From Xaviernesmea oryzae (GTDB lineage Bacteria; Pseudomonadota; Alphaproteobacteria; Rhizobiales; Rhizobiaceae): a DNA stretch of 64,000 bases. Within the stretch, counting starts at the first letter, position 1, and each line of letters starts with the position of its first letter. Positions 44,970 through 52,615 of the stretch are shown piece after piece. The notes under the pieces were generated by a model. The model did not search any database, was not told the origin of the DNA, and saw only the letters and a list, made by a program, of their open reading frames with translations. Position numbers and translations under genes: made by a program. Location of the stretch: contig NZ_FXAF01000006.1 in assembly GCF_900177415.1 (NCBI RefSeq), positions 1,264,001-1,328,000 on the forward strand, given 5' to 3'.

Positions 44970-45442
44970 TGGTGAGGCTGCGCCCGCATCATCTTCTCTG
45001 CATGCTGACCTTTGTCGGCGAAGGCTACAGTCCGGCCTTCGTCGCCAATTATCGCCGGCTCGCCGGCCGGCTTTCCGCCGGCGAGCCGATCGAGATCGTC
45101 TCCGGGCCGGACGATATATGCGCTCCGCTCCTGTCGGACGAGGATGCGCATTGTTTCGGTGCCTCGGTGATGGGCCGCGACGCGGCGGCGCTGGCCGATG
45201 TCGCCCGCCTGCTCGGACGCAGGCTGGAGGTGGGCTCGGTGATCGCTTCCGATCCGGCGCTGTTCAGGAGGTTGCGACGCGCCTTTTCCCTCGGCACCAC
45301 GCGCCGCGCCTGCACCGGCTGTGAATGGGAGAGCCTTTGCGACCGTATCGCGGGAGCGGGATATCAGGGCGCTCTGGTCGGGAGAAGAGAGCTCAATCCG
45401 CCGGAAACAGCGCCAGGAATTTCCGCTCGCCCTCGGGCGTGA
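44969..45442 (+). CDS. DUF1284 family cysteine-containing protein in the bioY operon
   Basis: This 157-residue protein begins VRLRPHHLLCMLTFVGEGYS, the mark of DUF1284. It has cysteines in HHLLCM, DDICAPL, AHCFG and RRACTGCEWESLCDR; the last is a CxxC-x5-C cluster and suggests a metal or iron-sulfur site. The ATG overlaps the bioY stop (TGATG), so it should be co-transcribed and under BioR. The function is unknown; biotin transport or salvage is only an inference from position. Its last 50 bases overlap the convergent ArsR gene. Confidence 0.85.
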   Translation: MVRLRPHHLLCMLTFVGEGYSPAFVANYRRLAGRLSAGEPIEIVSGPDDICAPLLSDEDAHCFGASVMGRDAAALADVARLLGRRLEVGSVIASDPALFRRLRRAFSLGTTRRACTGCEWESLCDRIAGAGYQGALVGRRELNPPETAPGISARPRA

Positions 45443-46076
45443 AGAGCACGGCGCGGCTTTCGCCGCTGCGCCTGGCCCAGCCCTTTTCGAGGAGATGCGA
45501 CAGCAGCGCCTTGCCGAGCGTGCCGGCGAGATGCGAGCGCCGCTCGCTCCAGTCGAGGCAGGATTTGCAGAGCGGCCGCCGGCCGGAGGCAAGCGATGCG
45601 ACATCGATGCCGAGCTTGCCGAGTTCGGCCCGGCCTTCCTCCGTCATCGCCAGGTTCTCGCCATCGGTCTCGATCGCGCCGCGTGCGACGAAACTGTCGA
45701 GCATCCTCACCCCGTAGTCGCCGGCGAGATGATCGTAGCACACGCGCGCCTTGCGCAGCGCCGGATCCTTCGGCCCCGGCCGATGGCGCAGATGCCCGCG
45801 GCTTGCGGCAAACCCCATGATGCCTTCGAGCAGCGCTCCGGCCGCGGTGTCCGCAAGCGTGAAATATCGGTGCCGTCCCTGCTTGCGCTGGGCGATCATG
45901 CCGCCGTCTTCGAGTTTGGAGAGATGCGAGCTGGCGGTCTGCAGCGTCACGCCGGCCGCCTGGGCGAGTTCGGTCGCCGTCAGCGCCTGGCCGCCCATCA
46001 GCGCGGTCAGCATGTTGGCTCGGGCGGGGTCGCCGATCAGCGTTCCGATGCGGGCAATGTCTGGACCTTCCTTCAT
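45393..46076 (-). CDS. ArsR family transcriptional regulator with C-terminal cysteine motif
   Basis: This 227-residue regulator has an ArsR winged helix at residues 1-90 (GDPARANMLTALMGGQALTATELA, then TLQTASSHLSKLEDGGM). The usual ArsR length is about 100, so there is an extra C-terminal region of some 130 residues with a CKSC motif (RPLCKSCLDWSERRSHLAG). The extension could bind metal or a ligand. It is divergent from the NIPSNAP-ABM gene pair, with a dyad in the 71-base gap. Its 3' end overlaps the DUF1284 gene by 50 bases. Confidence 0.87.
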   Translation of the reverse strand: MKEGPDIARIGTLIGDPARANMLTALMGGQALTATELAQAAGVTLQTASSHLSKLEDGGMIAQRKQGRHRYFTLADTAAGALLEGIMGFAASRGHLRHRPGPKDPALRKARVCYDHLAGDYGVRMLDSFVARGAIETDGENLAMTEEGRAELGKLGIDVASLASGRRPLCKSCLDWSERRSHLAGTLGKALLSHLLEKGWARRSGESRAVLFTPEGERKFLALFPAD

Positions 46077-46077
46077 A

Positions 46078-46108
46078 CTTCGATCCTAACCGAAGCATTC
46101 TCGTTCGG
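46078..46108. promoter_or_regulatory. Candidate operator between the ArsR and NIPSNAP genes
   Basis: Two dyads overlap here: CTTCG-N8-CGAAG (46078-46095) and CCGAA-N9-TTCGG (46090-46108). The gap is only 71 bases, so a bound ArsR dimer could control both directions. It is a candidate site found by eye. Confidence 0.4.
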
Positions 46109-46147
46109 CAACATGGCAAAACGTCCTCGTCATCACAGGAGAAAGCC

Positions 46148-46477
46148 ATGATCACCTGCTTCATTCGCTACGAGATCGATCCGTTCAAGAAGGATAAGTT
46201 CGAGGATTACGCCCGTGCCTGGGGCCAGGCGATCCCGCGCTGCGGCGCCGATCTCGTCGGTTATTTCGGCCCGCACGAAGGTTCTGCGACGACCGCCTAC
46301 GGCGTCTACAATATCGAGAATCTGGCGGCCTACGAGGCCTATCGCGCCCGGCTTGCCGCCGATCCGCTCGGCCGGGAGAATTACGCCTTCGCCAGGCGCG
46401 AGCGTTTCATCCTGAAGGAAGACCGCATCTTTTTGAAGAATATGTCCACGCCCCACGGAGCTTTCGTAAAGCCATGA
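46148..46477 (+). CDS. NIPSNAP family protein
   Basis: This 109-residue protein has the ferredoxin-like dimeric barrel of the NIPSNAP family: MITCFIRYEIDPFKKDKFEDYARAW at the N terminus and DLVGYFGPHEGSATTAYGVYN in the middle. Conserved YEAYRARLAADP follows near residue 68. Family members are poorly understood. It overlaps the next gene by 4 bases and is divergent from an ArsR regulator. Confidence 0.88.
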   Translation: MITCFIRYEIDPFKKDKFEDYARAWGQAIPRCGADLVGYFGPHEGSATTAYGVYNIENLAAYEAYRARLAADPLGRENYAFARRERFILKEDRIFLKNMSTPHGAFVKP

Positions 46478-46821
46478 TCGCCGTCATCTTCGAAGTCGTG
46501 CCCTATATGGGCGAACGCCACAAATATCTGGATCTCGCGGGCGAACTGCGCTCGGAACTCGAAAGGATCGATGGGTTCATTTCGATCGAGCGCTTCGAGA
46601 GCCTGACGATGCGAGGCAAGCTTCTCTCGCTCTCCTTCTGGCGCGACGAGGAGGCCGTGCGTCAATGGCGCAATCTCGAAGCGCACCGGGCGGCGCAGCG
46701 GGCAGGGCGGAACGGCATCTTCGCCGATTACCGCCTCCGCATCGGCCACGTCCTGCGCGACTACGGCATGTTCGAGCGCGACGAGGCGCCGAAGGACAGC
46801 CGCGAGGCGCATGCGGCTTGA
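46474..46821 (+). CDS. Antibiotic biosynthesis monooxygenase-like (ABM) protein
   Basis: This 115-residue protein has the dimeric alpha/beta-barrel of the ABM family (MIAVIFEVVPYMGERHKYLDLAGELRSEL, LLSLSFWRDEEAVRQWRNLEAHRAAQRAGR with the conserved W and H). Members are cofactor-free oxygenases acting on quinone-like or aromatic substrates, or haem-degrading enzymes. It overlaps the NIPSNAP gene by 4 bases (ATGA), so the pair is translated together and probably controlled by the adjacent ArsR protein. Confidence 0.88.
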   Translation: MIAVIFEVVPYMGERHKYLDLAGELRSELERIDGFISIERFESLTMRGKLLSLSFWRDEEAVRQWRNLEAHRAAQRAGRNGIFADYRLRIGHVLRDYGMFERDEAPKDSREAHAA

Positions 46822-46839
46822 TTGTCGTTATATTCGGGA

Positions 46840-47136
46840 TCAATAGATTTGAAAGGCGGAATTTTCGATTCCGTCTTTCAATATCGGATGAAGGCTGTCG
46901 CGCGTCGTAATGTCGACCGGTAGATGGAGTTCATCCTCCAGGAAAAGCTTGATACCGGCGAGATCGACGAGGGAAAATTTCTTTTCCAAATCATAATCGA
47001 TGAACAGATCGAGATCGCTCGAAGGGCCGGCCTCGTCCCGTGCGACCGAACCGAAAAGATAAAGCGAGGTCGCGCCGAGCGCCTTTATGGCGTCGGCCTG
47101 CCGTTTCAGCTTCTCGATCGCTTCGTGTCTCTTCAT
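46840..47136 (-). CDS. MNT-type nucleotidyltransferase domain protein (orphan)
   Basis: This 98-residue protein has the minimal nucleotidyltransferase signature LFGSVARDEAGPSSDLDLFID (GS at 29-30, DxD at 41-43) and a third carboxylate in LPVDITTRDSL near residue 75. Such MNT proteins usually pair with a HEPN toxin, which they neutralise by AMPylating it. No HEPN gene lies next to it: the neighbours are an ABM protein and ccrM. It may be an orphan antitoxin or a free nucleotidyltransferase. Confidence 0.85.
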   Translation of the reverse strand: MKRHEAIEKLKRQADAIKALGATSLYLFGSVARDEAGPSSDLDLFIDYDLEKKFSLVDLAGIKLFLEDELHLPVDITTRDSLHPILKDGIENSAFQIY

Positions 47137-47217
47137 GAAAGCGATCTTAGCGCAGTCATCCCTCCCTTTCCACGCCTTTGAAATTTTTCTCGAAATCGGC
47201 CGTGCCCTTCAGGTTTT

Positions 47218-47238
47218 GGTAACCAGGATGGGTAACCA
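47218..47238 (+). promoter_or_regulatory. Tandem GGTAACCA repeats upstream of ccrM (possible CtrA half-sites)
   Basis: GGTAACCA occurs twice (47218-47225 and 47231-47238), 13 bases start to start and about 45 bases before the ccrM ATG. The second reads GGTAACCATAA and resembles the TTAACCAT half-site of the cell-cycle regulator CtrA, which controls ccrM in Caulobacter. The match is not to the full TTAA-N7-TTAA consensus. Confidence 0.35.
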
Positions 47239-47241
47239 TAA

Positions 47242-48414
<1,173 letters not shown>

Positions 48415-48486
48415 TCCACCAGTCCCTGCCAGATCGTCCGCATTCCTTGTCCGGTCATGTACCTCTAGTCCCGGACGAGGATAATT

Positions 48487-48515
48487 GGCGCCCGGGGAGG
48501 CTGACCCCGGGCGCC
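48487..48515. terminator. Bidirectional terminator hairpin between ccrM and HAD gene
   Basis: GGCGCCCGGGG and CCCCGGGCGCC form an 11-bp perfect stem around a 7-base loop between the convergent ccrM and HAD genes. The rightward side continues ATTCTTCC and the leftward side AATTAT, neither a clean U-tract, so termination may be partly dependent on other factors. Confidence 0.7.
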
Positions 48516-48528
48516 ATTCTTCCTGGTC

Positions 48529-49143
48529 TCAGACTTCCACGCCGTGCGCGGCGAGATCCTTCTTCAACGTTTCCGGATCCTTGAAATGCACCGCCTGCCA
48601 GCCGGCGGCGCGCGCGCCTTCGACATTCGCCTGGGAATCGTCAATGAAGATCGTTGCTTGCGGTGCGAGGCCGAAATCGCGGGCATGCTTCTCGTAGATC
48701 GCGACATCCGGCTTGATGAGGCCGATCTCGCCGGAAACGGTGACGCCACGCGGTTTGTTCAGGAAAGGGAAGAGCTCCCTTGCGTGGACGAAAGTGTCGG
48801 CGGCGAAATTGGTGAGCATCGTCACGTCGCGGCCCTTGCCGATCAGGCCCTCCATGATCGCGACCGAACCGTCATAGGCATGCGGCACCATCTCGTGCCA
48901 GTATTTGCGGAAGGCGCGGATCTGCTCCTCGCGCTCGGGATATTTCTCGATCAGCAGCGCTTCGGCCTCTTCCCATTTCCGGCCTCGATCCTGTTCCAGG
49001 TTCCATTCGTGGGTGCAGACGTTGAGGAAGAACCACCGGCGTTCCTCCTCGTCGGGAATGATGCGGCTGTAGGGAATGTTTGGATCGTAGTGGATCAGCA
49101 CCTTGCCGATGTCGAAGACGATGTGGTCGATCTTGGCCGCCAT
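48529..49143 (-). CDS. HAD-superfamily phosphatase, YihX-like
   Basis: This 204-residue protein has motif I as FDIGKVLIHYDP (D11), where the usual second aspartate is replaced by glycine. This is a feature of the YihX group, which dephosphorylates alpha-glucose 1-phosphate in E. coli. MLTNFAADTF near 110 is motif II, KPDVAIYEKHARDFGLAP motif III and FIDDSQANVEGARAAGW motif IV. The substrate is unknown here. It is leftward, with mutY 31 bases upstream in the same direction. Confidence 0.88.
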   Translation of the reverse strand: MAAKIDHIVFDIGKVLIHYDPNIPYSRIIPDEEERRWFFLNVCTHEWNLEQDRGRKWEEAEALLIEKYPEREEQIRAFRKYWHEMVPHAYDGSVAIMEGLIGKGRDVTMLTNFAADTFVHARELFPFLNKPRGVTVSGEIGLIKPDVAIYEKHARDFGLAPQATIFIDDSQANVEGARAAGWQAVHFKDPETLKKDLAAHGVEV

Positions 49144-49174
49144 GAATGTTTCCTGAGGAATGGAAGGATCGGGA

Positions 49175-50275
49175 TCAGTTCGGGTGTTTTTCGAAGGCTC
49201 GCGGAATAGCCTGTGCGATTGCTTTTTTCATGACAGTCGGCAGCGCCTGCGCCTCAAGATTTGTGACCGGCTCCCACCATCCGTCATCGGCGGCAATTTT
49301 TCGGGTTTTCGCGCGGAAGACGGAGAGCCTGAGTTCGAAATGGGTGAAGACATGGACCACGGTCCCGCAGGCGTCCCAGTCGGCGGGGAAGGGGGCGTGC
49401 TCGACGGTCGTGCCGCCGTCGAGCCGCGAGGTCCAGGCCGTCGTCGGCACCTCCGTCATGCCGCCCAGAAGGCCGCTCTCGATGCGCCGCCGCAGAAGCA
49501 CGTCGCCTTCCGGCGTGACCGCGACGAAAGCGGCGCCTAGGCGTACCGGCTTCTCCTTCTTCGCGGCTTTCACCGGAAACAGTTCCGGGTCGTGTTCGGC
49601 AAAGGCGAGACAGTCGTCGCGGAAGGGACAGAGTGCGCAGGCCGGCCGCTTCGGCGTGCAGATCGTCGCGCCGAGGTCCATCATGGCTTGCGCGAAATCG
49701 CCGGGCCGGTCGGCGGGCGTCAGTTCCGCCACTCGCCGCTTCATCAGCGGTTTGGAGCCGGGAAGCGGCGCATCGATGGCGTAGAGCCTTGAGATCACCC
49801 GCTCCACATTGCCGTCCATCACCGCGGACCGGCGGTTGAAGGCGATCGCCGCAACGGCCGCGGACGTATAGTCGCCGATGCCGGGGAGCGCCCTCAGCCC
49901 TTCCTCGGTATCCGGAAAGATGCCGCCGTGCTCGCCCGCCACCGCTTCGGCGCATTTCTTGAGGTTGCGGGCGCGGGCGTAATAACCGAGGCCGGCCCAG
50001 GCGGCCATGACGTCCTCGACCGGGGCTGCCGCAAGATCGGTCACCTTGGGCCAGAGCTTGAGGAACTTCGCGAAATAGGGTTTGACCGCCTGCACGGTCG
50101 TCTGCTGCAGCATCACTTCCGACAGCCAGACGTGATAGGGATCGGCCTTTTTGCCCGCCTTCGCCGCGGCCGGGCTCACCCGCCAGGGCAGTTCCCGGTG
50201 GTGCCGGTCGTACCAGGCGAGAAGGCTGCCGGCCAGGTCGGATCCTGATGTATCAAGGGCTGTGGACGTTTTCAT
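49175..50275 (-). CDS. mutY: A/G-specific adenine glycosylase
   Basis: This 366-residue DNA repair enzyme removes adenine paired with 8-oxoguanine. The helix-hairpin-helix region LPGIGDYTSAAVAAIAFN contains the catalytic aspartate, and WLSEVMLQQTTVQAVKPY is the catalytic-helix region. The iron-sulfur cysteines appear as CTPKRPACALCPFRDDC. The C-terminal half (VFTHFELRLSVFRAK) is the NUDIX-like domain that recognises 8-oxoguanine. I chose the ATG at 50275; 9 more residues are possible upstream. It is divergent from a membrane-protein gene. Confidence 0.95.
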   Translation of the reverse strand: MKTSTALDTSGSDLAGSLLAWYDRHHRELPWRVSPAAAKAGKKADPYHVWLSEVMLQQTTVQAVKPYFAKFLKLWPKVTDLAAAPVEDVMAAWAGLGYYARARNLKKCAEAVAGEHGGIFPDTEEGLRALPGIGDYTSAAVAAIAFNRRSAVMDGNVERVISRLYAIDAPLPGSKPLMKRRVAELTPADRPGDFAQAMMDLGATICTPKRPACALCPFRDDCLAFAEHDPELFPVKAAKKEKPVRLGAAFVAVTPEGDVLLRRRIESGLLGGMTEVPTTAWTSRLDGGTTVEHAPFPADWDACGTVVHVFTHFELRLSVFRAKTRKIAADDGWWEPVTNLEAQALPTVMKKAIAQAIPRAFEKHPN

Positions 50276-50388
50276 CGGCTGCGAAGATAGTGGTTGAGGC
50301 ATGGTTCGCCAACGGCAGGTCCCCTCGAAAGCTGGGGATGGAGGCCCGGTTGGCCGTGCCGGCTTTTGCCTGAAAACAACGAACCCGC

Positions 50389-50418
50389 AATTCAGTCGCA
50401 GGCCAATTCAGTCGCAGG
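50389..50418 (+). repeat. Short tandem duplication before a membrane-protein gene
   Basis: AATTCAGTCGCAGG occurs twice in a row (50389-50402 and 50405-50418). The second copy runs into the AGGAG ribosome-binding site of the gene at 50427. It may be a recent slippage event that doubled part of the 5' leader. Confidence 0.75.
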
Positions 50419-50426
50419 AGAGAGAC

Positions 50427-50930
50427 ATGATATCGTTCACCGGAATTTCCATCGGATCGCTGCCCTACGAAGATTATCTGGCGCCGCTCGTTGCCTTGGT
50501 TGCCGTGATGACCGCGCTCACGGCCATCGTGGGCGGTGTCTATCTTCTGGGCAGATATGTGCGGCTGGCGATCCGCCAGTGGACGGCCCCGTCCATGCGA
50601 CCTTTCTATGAAGCCATCGGGCGTGCGTGGGATGCATTGGTTCTGTTCCTGAGAGGCCAGCTTGATTACCCGGAACTGCCGAATGGGCGGGCGAGATGGC
50701 GGCCGGTCGGTGTTCCGGAGGCCGTGAAGGCCGCCCCTTGCCTCTTCTTCTCGCTGCTGTTCCTCGGCATCTTCACGGTGATCACGATGCTTTACGGATG
50801 GCACGGGCTCGGCAGCCCCAAGCTTTCCCTTGGCGCCCATGCGATGGTCCTCGCCTATCTGGTCGGAATTGTCGCCTTCGCGCGGATGCTGATGGTCAGG
50901 GGCGTCAAGATCTGGCACGGCCTGCGTTAG
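50427..50930 (+). CDS. Predicted membrane protein of unknown function
   Basis: This 167-residue protein has at least three hydrophobic segments: YLAPLVALVAVMTALTAIVG near residue 20, CLFFSLLFLGIFTVITMLYG near 108 and AMVLAYLVGIVAFARMLM near 140. The rest is short loops, with a basic VKIWHGLR end. I do not recognise the family. The ATG at 50427 has AGGAGAGA upstream. It lies between mutY and the DUF721 gene and is probably not part of a conserved pathway. Confidence 0.7.
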   Translation: MISFTGISIGSLPYEDYLAPLVALVAVMTALTAIVGGVYLLGRYVRLAIRQWTAPSMRPFYEAIGRAWDALVLFLRGQLDYPELPNGRARWRPVGVPEAVKAAPCLFFSLLFLGIFTVITMLYGWHGLGSPKLSLGAHAMVLAYLVGIVAFARMLMVRGVKIWHGLR

Positions 50931-50994
50931 AACGCTTTCCCCATTGCGTTACGACGTTTATGATGATCCCCGACCAACTGGATCGGATCGGAAA

Positions 50995-51519
50995 ATGAGC
51001 AGCTCGGAACAGACCCGTCGTCAGAAAGGACGGCGGGAGTTTCAGATTTCCGAAGTGGCGAACGGCATCATCGACCCGGTGCTCGCCCGCCGCGCCGGCA
51101 TTTCGACGGCGCTGCTCGGCTCCTGGGACGAGATCGCCGGCGAGGAATTCGCCGATTGCACGCGGCCGGAAAAGATCGCCTGGCCGCGCCGCGACGAAGG
51201 CGCAGGCACCGGCGGCGGCCATCAGCCCGGCGTGCTGACGATCGCCTGCGAAGGTGCACGTGCGCTTTTCCTCACCCATGCGCAGGGTGAACTGATCGCC
51301 CGCATCAACGGCTTTTTCGGTTTTCCGGCGGTCCGCCAGATCCGCATCGTCCAGAAACCGGTCTCGCAGACCTTCAGGCATCCGCGCAAGCCGCCGCCCT
51401 TGAAGGGGGAGGCGGCGAAGCGGCTCGAGACCATGATGCAGGGCATCGAGAGCGAAGCCTTGAAAAAGGCAGTCGAGCGGCTCGGCACCGCCGTCCTGCA
51501 GAAGAAACGCAAGGTCTGA
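50995..51519 (+). CDS. DUF721/DciA-like DNA replication protein
   Basis: This 174-residue protein has the DUF721 core: ISEVANGIIDPVLARRAGISTALLGSWDEIAGEEFADCTRPEKI near the N terminus and ITIACEGARALFLTHAQGELIARINGFFG in the middle. DUF721 proteins include DciA, which helps load the DnaB helicase in bacteria lacking DnaC; alphaproteobacteria lack DnaC. A GGATCGG stretch lies before the ATG at 50995. It precedes the thioredoxin-fold oxidoreductase and smc. Confidence 0.85.
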   Translation: MSSSEQTRRQKGRREFQISEVANGIIDPVLARRAGISTALLGSWDEIAGEEFADCTRPEKIAWPRRDEGAGTGGGHQPGVLTIACEGARALFLTHAQGELIARINGFFGFPAVRQIRIVQKPVSQTFRHPRKPPPLKGEAAKRLETMMQGIESEALKKAVERLGTAVLQKKRKV

Positions 51520-51655
51520 TTCCGCGATCTTCTTGATACACCTCCGATTTGTCACAATTCTTTGAAGAGATTTCCCTATCGACAGCTTGTTCGCGTTCGG
51601 GCGCCGCGATACGGAATGTCGAATTTATTTGAGATCTCTCGCACACGGGTGCTCC

Positions 51656-52360
51656 ATGCAGATGAACGATATCACCATGACCAGGCGCGCGCTTCTTGGC
51701 GGAGTGGCCGTGACCGCTCTTTGCCTCGCGCTGCCGCTCGGCGCTTCCGAAGCCTTCGCGCAGGAACTGCCGGAATCCCAGGGCGATGTCGATATGGCCG
51801 AGGCCGTGAAGCCCGGCCCGCTGCCGGAAATGGTGATCGGCGATGAAAAGGCGCCGGTCACGATCATCGAATACATGTCGATGACCTGCCCGCACTGCGC
51901 CCACTTCCACAACACGACCTTCGATACGATCAAGACCAAATATGTCGATACCGGCAAGGCGCGCTTCATTATTCGCGAATTCCCGTTCGATCCGGTCGCG
52001 ACCGCTGCCTTCATGCTCGCCCGCTGCAATCCGCAGAACCCGGCCGAACTTGCGACGGCCGCGCAGTATTTCCCGATGGTCTCGATGCTCTTCAAGCAGC
52101 AGCGTAACTGGGCGGCCCCGGCCGACGGCAATGTCCGCAACGCCCTTCTTCAAAGCGTCAAGCTTGCAGGTTACTCACAGCAGAGTTTCGAGGCCTGCTT
52201 GACGAACCAGAAGCTTCTCGATGAAGTAAATGCGGTCGTGAAGAGAGGTGCGGACGAATTCGGCGTCAATTCCACGCCGACCTTCCTGATCAACGGCAAG
52301 AAATATTCGGGAGACATGTCGGTTGAATCCATGTCGGCGCTCATCGACAGCCTGTTGTGA
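51656..52360 (+). CDS. Exported DsbA-family thiol oxidoreductase
   Basis: This 234-residue protein has an N-terminal signal with twin arginines (MTRRALLGGVAVTALCLAL, cleavage near AFAQ), so export could be by Tat or Sec. The thioredoxin-fold active site is MTCPHCAHFHNTTF and the cis-proline is in NSTPTFLINGKKY. DsbA-type proteins oxidise cysteine pairs in the periplasm. An ATG at 51677 is an alternative start. It is followed by an inverted-repeat element and smc. Confidence 0.9.
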   Translation: MQMNDITMTRRALLGGVAVTALCLALPLGASEAFAQELPESQGDVDMAEAVKPGPLPEMVIGDEKAPVTIIEYMSMTCPHCAHFHNTTFDTIKTKYVDTGKARFIIREFPFDPVATAAFMLARCNPQNPAELATAAQYFPMVSMLFKQQRNWAAPADGNVRNALLQSVKLAGYSQQSFEACLTNQKLLDEVNAVVKRGADEFGVNSTPTFLINGKKYSGDMSVESMSALIDSLL

Positions 52361-52420
52361 GGCGGAACTGCCGATTATTGGGTGCGGTGGGTCGCGTGCG
52401 CTTTCTTTTGAGCGCCTGGT

Positions 52421-52592
52421 ACCCCCCTCTGCCCTGCCGGGCATCTCCCCCACAAGGGGGGAGATCGCAAGAGGCATGTCCTTCCCGCGTCGCTTGACCT
52501 CTACCGGAAAGCACCGTTTTTGTTTGGGGAAGCCGGTGCGCCCATCCGATCTCCCCACCTGTGGGGGAGATGGCCGGCAGGCCAGAGGGGGG
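52421..52592. repeat. Long inverted-repeat element, family 1, copy C
   Basis: The left arm (52421-52466) is identical to the 46-base arms of copies A and B. The right arm (52547-52592) differs at four positions: two in or next to a loop, and two that swap a C-G pair for a G-C pair in the small GCCC/GGGC stem. The centre begins GCAAGAGGCA, similar to GCAAGAAGCA in copy A. The element ends 23 bases before the smc start, so it lies in its leader. Confidence 0.9.
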
Positions 52593-52615
52593 CTCACGGC
52601 CTCCGCGTGGCCGGC

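Noticed and set aside
46840-47136. A full toxin-antitoxin pair around the MNT gene
   Set aside because: No HEPN-type or other toxin reading frame is adjacent on either strand.
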